Assembly (NCBI GenBank): GCA_947456955.1
Contig: CANGTQ010000002.1
Coordinates: forward strand, 1 to 64,000
Direction of reading: 5' to 3'
Source of the DNA: Flavobacteriaceae bacterium
Lineage (GTDB): Bacteria > Bacteroidota > Bacteroidia > Flavobacteriales > Flavobacteriaceae
Length of the DNA: 64,000 nucleotides
Shown: piece after piece, positions 26,203 to 34,906 of the stretch
How positions within the stretch are numbered: position 1 is the first letter of the stretch
Layout of the letters: each line of letters starts with the position of its first letter
Program-made: the position numbers and the translations under genes
Notes under the pieces: generated by a model
What the model was told of the DNA's origin: nothing
Seen by the model: only the letters and a program-made list of their open reading frames with translations
Databases searched by the model: none

Positions 26203-27549
26203 TTAATTTTTATTTACTATTTTTTCTAAAGCTGCTTTTTTGTTGATGATGTTCACCATCGATTGGAGATAATTTTGTTGTGAAGTATACAATTGTCTTT
26301 GGGCTTCACTAAAATCAAAGCTTGAAGACAGACCTTCACGAAACTTTATTTCTTGCTTTTTCTCGATACGCTCCGCTAAGCTTAAATTACTTTTTGAAGT
26401 AGCATATTCTTCGATACTAAAGTCGTATTCACTCTTGGCTCTTTCATATTCTAATTTTAATTGTTGTTCGGTTTGGGTAAGCTGCGTTTTGGCCTGATCT
26501 AAAGCAATTTTTGCCTGTTGGGTTTTAGCGCTTCTGCCTAAACTACTAAATAGGGGAACATTTAAACTTACACCAAGATTGGAAAATCTATTCCATTTTT
26601 GATCTCCATTTGCAAAATTAAATTCATTGGCAAACGAATTGTAACCAAAATTAAAAGCTGCACCAAGTGAAGGTAAGGCTTTGCTTTTTTGAAGTTTTAA
26701 TTCTAATGAACGTTGCTCTTGAAGATTTGATACCATCTGATAATTGATGTTTTGCGATACTTCAAAACTGTTTTGAGTTAATGATAAATCTAAATTAGAT
26801 GCTGTCAAAGCATCCAGTTTATCGGTTAGTTTTAATTCAGAACTAACTTCAATTCCCAATGAAAATTTCAGCATTTTGTTGGCAATATCTAATAGTCTTT
26901 TCACATTACTTAAATTACTGTTTATGGAAGACAGAGTAATTTGAAGTTGTTCTACGTTTTCCTCTTCAATCAAACCATTCTTAAAAGTTTCTTGAGTGTC
27001 GGACAAAGTTTTAGATAATGTTGCTTTGTTTTTTTCAAGTATAGCAACACTTTCTTCAGCAAGTAATACATTACCATAAGCGTTGATTACCATTTCTCTT
27101 ATTTCCAGATTGGTTTTTTGCTTAGCATTTTCATAATATTTCAAATATGTTTTTGATGCTTGAAGCGCTACAATATAGGAACCATCAAATAGTAATTGAC
27201 TCAATGTTAGATTAGAGTTCATAGATTGTTTGGTGCCAAAAGCAAATAGACTAATATCATCTGGATTGCCAGCTGGATTAAATGCATTCCCAGAAATACC
27301 TTGTAATGTGAAATCGACATTCTTTAAATATCCTACGCTTCCACTAATTTGGGGTAAACCCGAAGCGGTGGTTTCCCATTTTCTTTTTTTGGCGGCTTCA
27401 ACATCTCTATTGGCATTGATGTTACTATAATTGTATTGTAAAGCATGGTCAATAGCTTGTTGTAGGCTGAATGAATAGCTTTCTTTCTTTTCTTGGGCTT
27501 GTAAAAAACTCACAAGCAGCAATAAAGTTATTATTAGTTTGTTTTTCAT
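26203..27549 (-). CDS. TolC-family outer-membrane efflux channel
   Basis: 448 residues. Signal peptide MKNKLIITLLLLVSFLQAQ, then two long OEP repeats rich in heptad coiled coils (SFSLQQAIDHALQYN near the N-terminus; QTEQQLKLEYERAKSEYDF in the second half). It forms the trimeric exit duct for the RND pump encoded downstream. It begins 10 bases after the TetR gene stop. Confidence 0.92.
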   Translation of the reverse strand: MKNKLIITLLLLVSFLQAQEKKESYSFSLQQAIDHALQYNYSNINANRDVEAAKKRKWETTASGLPQISGSVGYLKNVDFTLQGISGNAFNPAGNPDDISLFAFGTKQSMNSNLTLSQLLFDGSYIVALQASKTYLKYYENAKQKTNLEIREMVINAYGNVLLAEESVAILEKNKATLSKTLSDTQETFKNGLIEEENVEQLQITLSSINSNLSNVKRLLDIANKMLKFSLGIEVSSELKLTDKLDALTASNLDLSLTQNSFEVSQNINYQMVSNLQEQRSLELKLQKSKALPSLGAAFNFGYNSFANEFNFANGDQKWNRFSNLGVSLNVPLFSSLGRSAKTQQAKIALDQAKTQLTQTEQQLKLEYERAKSEYDFSIEEYATSKSNLSLAERIEKKQEIKFREGLSSSFDFSEAQRQLYTSQQNYLQSMVNIINKKAALEKIVNKN

Positions 27550-27559
27550 AGATTGATCA

Positions 27560-28153
27560 TTATTTATTTATTTCTAATTGTTTTTCTAATTCTTTAATTC
27601 CTTTAGGTGTAGCCAAAGCACGTGTATGATATTCCAATGCATGGTATTCTAATTCAAAAACTTCTTTTTCAGATTTTGTAGTTTCATTAATGTTAAATAT
27701 TAAAGTATAATAAAACCGAACGCTTGATTCAATATCAATGTTTTCTCTGTATAATCCTTCCTTAATGCCTTTTGCAATATTTTGTCTAAAAACAGCATTG
27801 CATTCATCTACTTCTCTACAAATAAATTCATTGTGAATTTCGGGATAGTGTTTTTTTAACTGATAAACCGGAGAATTGTCAAAAGAATTAAACATCTCTC
27901 TGAACATTTTTCTAATTTCAAAATTTTCATGAATGGCATTGAAATTTTTTGATACAATTGTGTTTATGGTGTCATGAATTTTTTCGTGAACTGCTTTTGT
28001 TCCTTCTGAAATTAGAATTTCTTTATTTTCAAAATATTTATAAATGGTTTTTTTTGAAATACACATTTCATTGGCAATGTCATCCATAGTTACACTTTTG
28101 AAACCGAGTTTCAAAAACATCTCCGTCGCTTTTTCAATAATTTTATATTTCAT
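27560..28153 (-). CDS. TetR/AcrR-family repressor of the efflux operon
   Basis: 197 residues. The N-terminal helix-turn-helix is TMDDIANEMCISKKTIYKYF (residues about 22-41), followed by a ligand-binding helical domain. As the first gene of the TolC-adaptor-RND operon it very likely represses its own operon. A full promoter (28231-28260) lies 77 bases upstream, and a perfect palindrome AGTGTTAACACT (28273-28284) just behind the -33 element is the best operator candidate. Confidence 0.9.
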   Translation of the reverse strand: MKYKIIEKATEMFLKLGFKSVTMDDIANEMCISKKTIYKYFENKEILISEGTKAVHEKIHDTINTIVSKNFNAIHENFEIRKMFREMFNSFDNSPVYQLKKHYPEIHNEFICREVDECNAVFRQNIAKGIKEGLYRENIDIESSVRFYYTLIFNINETTKSEKEVFELEYHALEYHTRALATPKGIKELEKQLEINK

Positions 28154-28230
28154 TTTTGCGGGATTTATTTACTTGTAATAGTCGCAAGCTAATGGCGGAA
28201 TCTTTAATCAGGATTCTTAATTTTTCGTGG

Positions 28231-28260
28231 CAAATGTAAACAGGAAACTTTTAACACCAA
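28231..28260 (-). promoter_or_regulatory. Promoter of the TetR-RND efflux operon
   Basis: On the minus strand: TTG (28258-28260), 19 bases, TACATTTG (28231-28238), an exact match to TTG-N19-TAnnTTTG. The leader of about 70 bases contains a small hairpin, GAATC/GATTC. Confidence 0.75.
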
Positions 28261-28272
28261 AATAGTTTCCAT

Positions 28273-28284
28273 AGTGTTAACACT
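28273..28284. promoter_or_regulatory. Candidate TetR operator palindrome
   Basis: AGTGTTAACACT is a perfect 12-base palindrome 12 bases upstream of the -33 element of the efflux promoter. A partial second copy, GGTGTTAAAA, overlaps the promoter itself, and GGAAAC follows both. Confidence 0.45.
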
Positions 28285-28344
28285 AATTTAACATTGAGAA
28301 AAAACAGGCGCTTTTGTAATGCGGTAATAATAACTTAAATTAGC

Positions 28345-28368
28345 CACCCGAGACCGAAGGTCGAATTG
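28345..28368 (+). repeat. ACCCGAG-type leader motif upstream of the polyprenyl synthetase (copy C)
   Basis: CACCCGAGACCGAAGGTC followed by GAATTG, 23 bases before the ATG at 28391. The first 18 bases equal the aspS copy. A near-consensus -7 word, TAAATTAG, precedes it. Confidence 0.75.
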
Positions 28369-28390
28369 TACAAAGTAAAAAATATTTTTC

Positions 28391-29365
28391 ATGCGCACCA
28401 TTTCCGAATATCAAGATTTAATTTCGAGACATTTCGAATCTATAAAGTATCAAAAAGAACCCAATAATTTATACGAACCTATTCGATATATTCTCTCTCT
28501 TGGTGGAAAAAGATTGCGTCCAGTTTTGACCTTAATGGCTACAGAAGTTTTTGATGTAGATTGTCAAAAAGCATTGGCAGCAGCAACAGCAGTAGAGGTA
28601 TTTCATAACTTCTCATTGATTCATGATGATATTATGGACGACGCTCCTTTGCGAAGAGGAAATGAAACCGTTCATGAAAAATGGAATATCAATACCGGAA
28701 TTTTATCTGGAGATGCTATGCTTATATTAGCGTATCAATATTTTGAAGCCTACGAACCAAAAATATTTCAAGAATTAGCCAAGCTTTTCAGTAAAACAGC
28801 TTTAGAAGTTTGCGAAGGGCAACAGTATGACGTTGATTTTGAAACGCGAGATGATGTTACTATCCCCGAATATTTAAAAATGATTGAATATAAAACAGCA
28901 GTTTTAGTTGCTGCTGCCATGAAGATGGGAGCAATTGTGGCTGAAACTACTGAAGAAAACAAAAACTTGATTTATGATTTCGGATTAAATTTAGGTTTAG
29001 CCTTTCAATTACAGGACGATTATTTAGATGCATTTGGCAATCCTGAAACCTTTGGCAAGCAGGTAGGAGGCGATATTATCGAAAATAAAAAAACGTATTT
29101 GTATTTGAAAGCAATGGAATTTGCATCAGCAAACGAAAAGGAACAATTACTGTATCTGTTCTCTTTTCAATCAAGCGAAAATAAAGATAAAATCAATTCA
29201 GTAAAGGGAATTTTTAATCAAACTGGAGCATCTGCGGCTACTCAAAAAGCTATTGAGAATTTTACTTTCAAGGCATTAGAAACTTTGGAGAAAATGAATA
29301 TTGGAAATGATAAAAAAGCAATTCTGAAAGCTTTTGCCGAAAATTTAATGAGTAGAAATGTATAG
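28391..29365 (+). CDS. Trans-polyprenyl (octaprenyl/geranylgeranyl-type) diphosphate synthase
   Basis: 324 residues, all-helical prenyltransferase fold. The first aspartate-rich motif is HDDIMDDAPLRRG and the second is QLQDDYLDAFG; the substrate-binding GGKRLRPVL stretch is also present. In the family it condenses isopentenyl diphosphate with an allylic diphosphate, here probably to supply the menaquinone side chain. Chain length cannot be read with certainty. A leader motif of the ACCCGAG family precedes it. Confidence 0.92.
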   Translation: MRTISEYQDLISRHFESIKYQKEPNNLYEPIRYILSLGGKRLRPVLTLMATEVFDVDCQKALAAATAVEVFHNFSLIHDDIMDDAPLRRGNETVHEKWNINTGILSGDAMLILAYQYFEAYEPKIFQELAKLFSKTALEVCEGQQYDVDFETRDDVTIPEYLKMIEYKTAVLVAAAMKMGAIVAETTEENKNLIYDFGLNLGLAFQLQDDYLDAFGNPETFGKQVGGDIIENKKTYLYLKAMEFASANEKEQLLYLFSFQSSENKDKINSVKGIFNQTGASAATQKAIENFTFKALETLEKMNIGNDKKAILKAFAENLMSRNV

Positions 29366-29370
29366 ATTGT

Positions 29371-29464
29371 TGATTTAAGATTGGGGAATGATGATTTTAG
29401 ATGGGTATTAAATCAAAACCAACGACATAATTTCAAATCAAAAATCGTTAATCTTAAATCTTAA
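29371..29464. repeat. AATCTTAAATC imperfect palindrome
   Basis: The left arm GATTTAAGATT and the right arm AATCTTAAATCTTAAA flank a looser middle (GATGATTTTAGAT / AAATCAAAAATC). It fills the gap between the polyprenyl synthetase and the next gene, and its right arm runs into the ATG at 29465. Confidence 0.7.
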
Positions 29465-29821
29465 ATGAACTTGTTTATAGCACCAATTTCCACAGACGAA
29501 TTACTTTCGGAAGCCGAAAAACAAAACTTGTATTCTAAACTGATTGAACAAATTAATAAGGATTTCAACTTTGCCAATGAAGCAGTTGATTTTCCACAAA
29601 GCACCACTCCGCAAGAACTCAAAGTGCAGTTACACGAAAAAATATATCGTTTAATTCAATTTAAATTTGCGGAATATTTAAACTTGCTCTACATTATTGA
29701 TGTTCCCGAAGAAACGGTAAAGCAATTAGATGGTTCTGATTTAGTCGAACTTTCGGAACAAGTTTCCTTCCTGATTTTAAAACGTGAATGGATGAAAGTT
29801 TGGTTTAGGAACCACTACTAA
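29465..29821 (+). CDS. Small hypothetical protein
   Basis: 118 residues, no signal peptide or membrane helix, mostly helical by composition. It starts MNLFIAPISTDELLSEAEKQ and ends with a Trp-rich tail (REWMKVWFRNHY). I do not recognise a domain. It lies downstream of the polyprenyl synthetase in the same direction, separated by a repeat. Its last four bases overlap the end of the convergent outer-membrane protein gene. Confidence 0.7.
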   Translation: MNLFIAPISTDELLSEAEKQNLYSKLIEQINKDFNFANEAVDFPQSTTPQELKVQLHEKIYRLIQFKFAEYLNLLYIIDVPEETVKQLDGSDLVELSEQVSFLILKREWMKVWFRNHY

Positions 29822-30366
29822 AAAAACACCCTCACAAACGGCATAAAAGCACTGCCATAGATGTCTAGATCTCTATCATAAAGTAAATTAAATCGACCTC
29901 CAATAGTAATGTTATCTTGACGATAACCTCCGCCAACAAACAGACCCGTATTCCAAAAACTCCTCTTTTGATTGTTGCCTAACTCTTGATAGTTGTTATT
30001 GACATTTACTTGTTCTAGTTCTAATGAAAGCTGAACTTGTTCGACAGGATTGAATAATCCAATTAAACTACCGCCAATGATATTTGATGTGAAAACATTT
30101 TTTTGTCTTAAGTAACTATATTGTAGACCACTTCCTAAAGCAAAATAATTATTAAAATTATATATAGCACTTGGTGCTACAGTAATATTTGTAAAATTGT
30201 TTCCTATTGCTAAACCAAGAGAACCACCTATGTCTACGCGTTCCCAAAAAGTATTGGTTTTGGTTGTTGGCAATCCATTTTTTTGTGCGTAAATTGAAGA
30301 CGAAAACAGCAATAAAAAGATTAGGATGGCAATTTTATAGATTAAGGTTTCTAAAGTAGATTTCAT
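29818..30366 (-). CDS. Outer-membrane beta-barrel protein, hypothetical
   Basis: 182 residues from the ATG at 30366 (MKSTLETLIYKIAILIFLLL), which gives a proper signal peptide ending SSIYAQ. An ATG at 30429 would put 21 charged or aromatic residues in front of the signal and is rejected. The body shows alternating beta-strand patterns (GGSLGLAIGNNF, YFALGSGLQYSYL, WNTGLFVGGGYR, ITIGGRFNLLYD) and ends in an aromatic residue (FVRVFF), as expected of a barrel. Ligand unknown. Confidence 0.75.
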   Translation of the reverse strand: MKSTLETLIYKIAILIFLLLFSSSIYAQKNGLPTTKTNTFWERVDIGGSLGLAIGNNFTNITVAPSAIYNFNNYFALGSGLQYSYLRQKNVFTSNIIGGSLIGLFNPVEQVQLSLELEQVNVNNNYQELGNNQKRSFWNTGLFVGGGYRQDNITIGGRFNLLYDRDLDIYGSAFMPFVRVFF

Positions 30367-30435
30367 CTTTTGTTTTCTTTGAGTTTTAAAAGCATAAAAG
30401 TATCTAAAATAATTATTAATTTCTTTCATTTATTG

Positions 30436-30443
30436 TACTTTTG
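30436..30443 (+). promoter_or_regulatory. -7 promoter element of sucA
   Basis: TACTTTTG, 40 bases before the sucA ATG. No TTG is found at the normal distance. Confidence 0.45.
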
Positions 30444-30482
30444 CCAAACTATTAAACAAATTAGGACATTCAATTATTTTTT

Positions 30483-33254
30483 ATGGATAGGTTTTCCTTT
30501 TTAAATGCAGCACACACCGAATTTTTTGCCCAATTATACGAACAATATGTTCAAAATCCCGATAGCGTAGAACCAAGTTGGAGAGCCTTTTTTCAAGGGT
30601 TCGACTTTGGAATGACAACTTTTAATGAAGAAAATGCGGTAACTGAATTGGCTAATTATGCTGCTAATGTTCCGGTAAATGGACAAGTTTCTGACAAGCT
30701 TCAGAAAGAGTTTAATGTCCTTAAATTAATTGACGCTTATAGAACGCGTGGTCACCTTTTTACCGAAACCAACCCTGTTCGCGAACGAAGAGTGTATACT
30801 CCCAATTTAGATATTGTAAATTTTGGACTTTCAGAAGCCGATTTAAATACTGTTTTTGATGCCGCTAAAGTATTAGGACATCAACCAAAATCTTTAAAAG
30901 AAATTATAACTCACCTAAAGAATGTGTATTGCCAACATATTGGGATTGAGTATATGTACATGAGAAAACCCGAGGTAATTCAGTGGATTCAAGATAGAAT
31001 AAACATCAATGACAATTTACCAAATTTTGATCTTGACCAAAAGAAACACATTTTAGAGAAGCTCAACGAAGCTGTTTCTTTTGAAAATTTCTTGCATACC
31101 AAATACGTTGGGCAAAAACGTTTTTCACTCGAAGGTGGCGAAAGTTTAATTCCAGCATTGGATGCTGTTATTGAAGCTGCTGCTGATAAAGGTGTAGAGC
31201 ATTTTGTTATGGGAATGGCTCATAGAGGAAGGTTAAATATCCTTGCCAATATTTTCGGAAAAGCCACACAAGATATTTTCTCCGAATTTGACGGAAAAGA
31301 TTACGATAAAGAATATTTCGATGGTGACGTAAAATACCATTTGGGTTTGACCTCTGAAAGAAAAACCAAATCAGGAAAAAAAATCAATATTAATTTAGCG
31401 CCAAATCCTTCTCATTTAGAGACGGTTGGAGCCGTTATAGAAGGGATTGCCAGAGCCAAACAAGATAAATATTTCCCGGATGATTTCTCAAAAGTATTGC
31501 CAATTGCCGTTCACGGTGATGCCGCAGTTGCCGGACAAGGAATTGTATACGAAATTGTGCAAATGGCACAACTTGAGGGTTATAAAACCGGCGGAACGAT
31601 TCATATTGTAATTAACAATCAAGTTGGATTTACAACTAATTATTTAGATGCACGTTCCTCAACGTATTGTACAGATGTGGCTAAAGTGACTTTATCTCCT
31701 GTACTTCACGTGAATTCAGACGATGCCGAAGCAGTTGTTCACGCCATGCTTTTTGCATTAGATTTCAGAATGCAGTTTGGTCGCGATGTTTTTATCGATT
31801 TGTTAGGCTACAGAAAATATGGTCACAACGAAGGTGATGAACCTCGTTTCACCCAGCCTGTTTTATATAAACTGATTGCTAAACATAGAAATCCAAGAGA
31901 TATTTATGCAGAGAAATTGATTTCAGCCGGAATTGTTGATGCTGCCTATTTAACTAAAATAGAAAACGAATATAAAGACAACCTAGATGAAAATCTGCAA
32001 GCGTCTCGTAAAAAAGATTTGACCATTATCAAACCGTTTTTGCAAGACGAATGGCAAGGCTATGTTCAGGTTTCAGATGATGAAATGCTTAAGAAAGTTG
32101 ATACTACTTTCGATAATAAGAAATTAGATGAAATCATCGTTTCTGTTTCGACTTTGCCATCAGATAAAAAATTCATCAGCAAAATTTCTAAAATTGTTAC
32201 CGATAGAAAAACCATGTATGACAATGATGTCATCGATTGGGGAACAGCAGAAACCTTGGCTTACGGATCATTATTGACCGAAGGTTATGATGTCCGTGTG
32301 TCAGGTCAAGACGTTGAAAGAGGAACATTTTCACACCGTCACGCCGTTGTAAAAGTAGAAGACAGTGAAGAAGAAGTAGTGCTGTTGGATACAATAAAAG
32401 ATAAAAAAGGGAAGTTTAATATTTTTAATTCCTTCCTTTCTGAATACGGCGTTTTAGGATTTGATTATGGTTACGCTTTGACAAATCCAAATGCATTAAC
32501 GATTTGGGAAGCCCAATTTGGTGATTTTTCTAATGGCGCTCAAATTATGATTGATCAATATATTTCTTGCGGTGAAGACAAATGGAACAACCAAAATGGA
32601 ATAGTAATGCTATTACCTCACGGTTACGAAGGGCAAGGAGCAGAACACTCTTCGGCACGTATGGAAAGATATTTACAACTTTGTGCCCGCCACAATATGT
32701 TTGTAGCCGATTGTACAACACCTGCGAATTTCTTCCATTTGTTGCGTCGCCAAATGAAAACAAAATTCCGAAAACCGCTAGTGGTGTTTACACCAAAAAG
32801 TTTGTTGCGTCATCCGCTGTGCGTTTCTACTCGAGAGGAATTGTACAAAGGCAGTTTTCAGGAAACCATTGATGACAAATCGGTCGATAAGAAAAAAGTA
32901 AAAACAGTAGTTTTCTGCACTGGAAAATTCTATTACGACATTCATGCCGAAAGAGAAAATTTAGGCAGAAATGATGTAGCTTTGGTTCGTATCGAGCAAT
33001 TATTTCCATTGCCAATAGAGCAATTGAAGGCAATAATTAAAGGGTATTCAAATGCTGATGATTTTGTTTGGGCACAGGAAGAACCTAAGAATATGGGAGC
33101 TTACAGCTATATGTTGATGAATTTCGATTTGGTAAAATGGAGATTGGCATCACTAAAAGCCTACGCAGCGCCAGCAGCAGGAAGTCACACTCGAGATAGA
33201 AGACGTCACGCTGATGCCATCAGAATGGTTTTTGATAAAAATTTATTTAGATAA
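30483..33254 (+). CDS. sucA: 2-oxoglutarate dehydrogenase E1 component
   Basis: 923 residues, the length of family members without an extra acyltransferase domain. The N-terminal stretch LNAAHTEFFAQLYEQYVQNP, VEPSWRAFFQGF is the E2-binding segment. GMAHRGRLNILAN and GDAAVAGQGIVYEIVQ with INNQVGFTTN form the thiamine diphosphate site; LPHGYEGQGAEHSSAR lies in the transketolase pyrimidine domain. It decarboxylates 2-oxoglutarate and succinylates the lipoyl group of SucB in the TCA cycle. sucB lies 206 bases downstream, an unusually large gap that holds a palindrome and a partial duplication. Confidence 0.96.
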   Translation: MDRFSFLNAAHTEFFAQLYEQYVQNPDSVEPSWRAFFQGFDFGMTTFNEENAVTELANYAANVPVNGQVSDKLQKEFNVLKLIDAYRTRGHLFTETNPVRERRVYTPNLDIVNFGLSEADLNTVFDAAKVLGHQPKSLKEIITHLKNVYCQHIGIEYMYMRKPEVIQWIQDRININDNLPNFDLDQKKHILEKLNEAVSFENFLHTKYVGQKRFSLEGGESLIPALDAVIEAAADKGVEHFVMGMAHRGRLNILANIFGKATQDIFSEFDGKDYDKEYFDGDVKYHLGLTSERKTKSGKKININLAPNPSHLETVGAVIEGIARAKQDKYFPDDFSKVLPIAVHGDAAVAGQGIVYEIVQMAQLEGYKTGGTIHIVINNQVGFTTNYLDARSSTYCTDVAKVTLSPVLHVNSDDAEAVVHAMLFALDFRMQFGRDVFIDLLGYRKYGHNEGDEPRFTQPVLYKLIAKHRNPRDIYAEKLISAGIVDAAYLTKIENEYKDNLDENLQASRKKDLTIIKPFLQDEWQGYVQVSDDEMLKKVDTTFDNKKLDEIIVSVSTLPSDKKFISKISKIVTDRKTMYDNDVIDWGTAETLAYGSLLTEGYDVRVSGQDVERGTFSHRHAVVKVEDSEEEVVLLDTIKDKKGKFNIFNSFLSEYGVLGFDYGYALTNPNALTIWEAQFGDFSNGAQIMIDQYISCGEDKWNNQNGIVMLLPHGYEGQGAEHSSARMERYLQLCARHNMFVADCTTPANFFHLLRRQMKTKFRKPLVVFTPKSLLRHPLCVSTREELYKGSFQETIDDKSVDKKKVKTVVFCTGKFYYDIHAERENLGRNDVALVRIEQLFPLPIEQLKAIIKGYSNADDFVWAQEEPKNMGAYSYMLMNFDLVKWRLASLKAYAAPAAGSHTRDRRRHADAIRMVFDKNLFR

Positions 33255-33256
33255 AT

Positions 33257-33336
33257 AAGTTTGTGGTTTTGGGTTTGTAGTTTATAGTTAAACACAAACA
33301 AGGAAACCATAAACAACAAACTATAAACAATAAACT
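33257..33336. repeat. GTTTATGG/GTTTGTAG imperfect palindrome (copy 2)
   Basis: The left arm has GTTTGTGG, GGGTTTGTAG and TTTATAG; the right arm has AAACCATAAAC, AACAAACTATAAAC and AATAAAC. It belongs to the same word family as 24986-25049 and 42678-42742 and lies directly after the sucA stop. Confidence 0.75.
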
Positions 33337-33344
33337 AAAAGGAC

Positions 33345-33474
33345 ATGATTTTAGAAATATTTGATATTAAGAGGAGAATGTCCTGTGGACATTCGGTTTT
33401 ATAGTTTCAGGTATAAATTAAAACATCGATTAAAATTAACACAAACTAAAATATACATTTATGATTTTAGAAAT
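33345..33474 (+). repeat. Direct repeat of the first 14 bases of sucB
   Basis: ATGATTTTAGAAAT occurs at 33345-33358 and again as the true sucB start at 33461-33474. Between the copies is a perfect 8-bp hairpin, GAATGTCC-TGT-GGACATTC (33376-33394). The first copy opens a 19-codon reading frame ending in TAG. Confidence 0.8.
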
Positions 33475-34672
33475 GAAGGTTCCCTCTCCGGGAGAATCAA
33501 TAAAAGAAGTAGAAATTGCTACTTGGTTAGTAAAAGATGGCGATTATGTAGAAAAAGACCAAGCTATTGCTGAGGTTGATTCGGATAAAGCTACGTTGGA
33601 ATTACCTGCAGAAGCCAGTGGAATTATTACACTAAAAGCCGAAGAAGGTGATGCTGTTGCGGTTGGAGCCGTTGTTTGTTTAATCGATACCAGCGCAGCA
33701 AAACCAGAAGGTAATTCTTCAGCGCCAGCTGCTGAAGTTAAAGTAGAAGCTCCAAAGACAGAAGTAAAGACAACTCCAGTTGCAACAACAACTTACGCTA
33801 CCAATACACCATCACCAGCAGCCAAAAAAATACTTGACGAAAAAAATATTCAATCATCAGATGTTTTAGGAAGTGGGAGAGACGGAAGAATAACTAAAGA
33901 AGACGCAATAAATGCTGTCCCTTCAATGGGAACGCCAACTGCTGGAGGCCGAAGTTCGCAAAGAACAAAACTATCCATGTTGCGTCGTAAAGTAGCCGAA
34001 AGATTAGTGTCTGCAAAAAATGAAACCGCTATGCTGACTACCTTCAATGAAGTTGATATGACGGCCATTTATGCTTTGCGGGAACAATACAAAGAAGAAT
34101 TTAAAACTAAACACGGTTTAGGATTGGGCTTTATGTCGTTCTTCACCAAAGCCGTAACACGCGCCTTACAATTATATCCGGATGTGAATTCCATGATAGA
34201 CGGACAAGAAAAAATATCGTATGACTTTTGCGATATTTCAGTAGCGGTTTCTGGACCAAAGGGATTGATGGTGCCTGTAGTTCGCGCAGCTGAAAATTTA
34301 ACGTTCAAAGGAGTAGAAGCCGAAATCAAACGATTAGCAATTCGTGCCCGTGACGGACAAATTACTGTTGATGAAATGACTGGAGGAACCTTCACCATTT
34401 CAAACGGTGGTGTTTTCGGAAGTATGTTGAGTACGCCAATCATCAATCCACCACAATCAGGAATTCTTGGAATGCACAATGTGGTAGAAAGAGCAATTGT
34501 AAAAAATGGTCAAATCGTTATCGCTCCGGTAATGTTCGTAGCACTTTCTTATGATCACAGAATTATTGACGGTCGCGAGTCAGTAGGATTCTTAGTGGCT
34601 GTGAAAGAAGCATTAGAAAATCCAGTAGAAATATTGATGGACAACAATCCTAAAAAAGCTTTAGAGCTTTAA
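33461..34672 (+). CDS. sucB: Dihydrolipoyllysine succinyltransferase (E2 of 2-oxoglutarate dehydrogenase)
   Basis: 403 residues. The N-terminal lipoyl domain has the lipoylated lysine Lys43 in DSDKATLELPA. An Ala/Pro-rich linker follows, then the peripheral-subunit-binding domain (SPAAKKILDEKNI ... GRDGRITKEDA), then the catalytic domain ending LSYDHRIIDGRESVGFL with the HxxxDG active-site motif. It transfers the succinyl group to CoA. It starts 206 bases after sucA; a terminator follows. Confidence 0.96.
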   Translation: MILEMKVPSPGESIKEVEIATWLVKDGDYVEKDQAIAEVDSDKATLELPAEASGIITLKAEEGDAVAVGAVVCLIDTSAAKPEGNSSAPAAEVKVEAPKTEVKTTPVATTTYATNTPSPAAKKILDEKNIQSSDVLGSGRDGRITKEDAINAVPSMGTPTAGGRSSQRTKLSMLRRKVAERLVSAKNETAMLTTFNEVDMTAIYALREQYKEEFKTKHGLGLGFMSFFTKAVTRALQLYPDVNSMIDGQEKISYDFCDISVAVSGPKGLMVPVVRAAENLTFKGVEAEIKRLAIRARDGQITVDEMTGGTFTISNGGVFGSMLSTPIINPPQSGILGMHNVVERAIVKNGQIVIAPVMFVALSYDHRIIDGRESVGFLVAVKEALENPVEILMDNNPKKALEL

Positions 34673-34710
34673 GGATTTCTTCCGCCTCGGATGAGGCGCC
34701 TATATATTTG

Positions 34711-34741
34711 AATCCCGTTTCGTTTTTGAAGCGGGATTTTT
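34711..34741 (+). terminator. Terminator of the sucAB unit
   Basis: Stem AATCCCGTTTC (34711-34721) / GAAGCGGGATT (34728-34738), one wobble, followed by T. It lies 38 bases after the sucB stop. Confidence 0.82.
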
Positions 34742-34754
34742 CGTTTATTTGCAT

Positions 34755-34873
34755 ACTGCGTGAGTGATTGAAGCAAGTGCCCTGCAAGTCGGCAGGCAGG
34801 CATTGACTGCGGAAAGCACGGCCCAAGGGACAAGCCCACCCGAGACAAATGCCGAATTGAGCGAAGCTAAAAA
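34755..34873. repeat. GC-rich non-coding block with ACCCGAG motif (copy D) upstream of the MFS gene
   Basis: About 120 bases clearly richer in G+C than the surroundings, with word repeats such as GTCGGCAGGCAGGC and ACGGCCCAAGGGACAAGC. The motif CACCCGAGACAAATGCCGAA, followed by TTG (34837-34859), then GAGCGAAGC closes it. It has no open frame of note and looks like a degenerate dispersed element. Confidence 0.55.
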
Positions 34874-34906
34874 ACTAATAGAGATACTGAAATAAATTCA
34901 GCATAA

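Noticed and set aside
33361-33573. 70-codon plus-strand frame overlapping the sucB start
   Set aside because: It is out of frame with the well-supported sucB lipoyl domain and has no family features.
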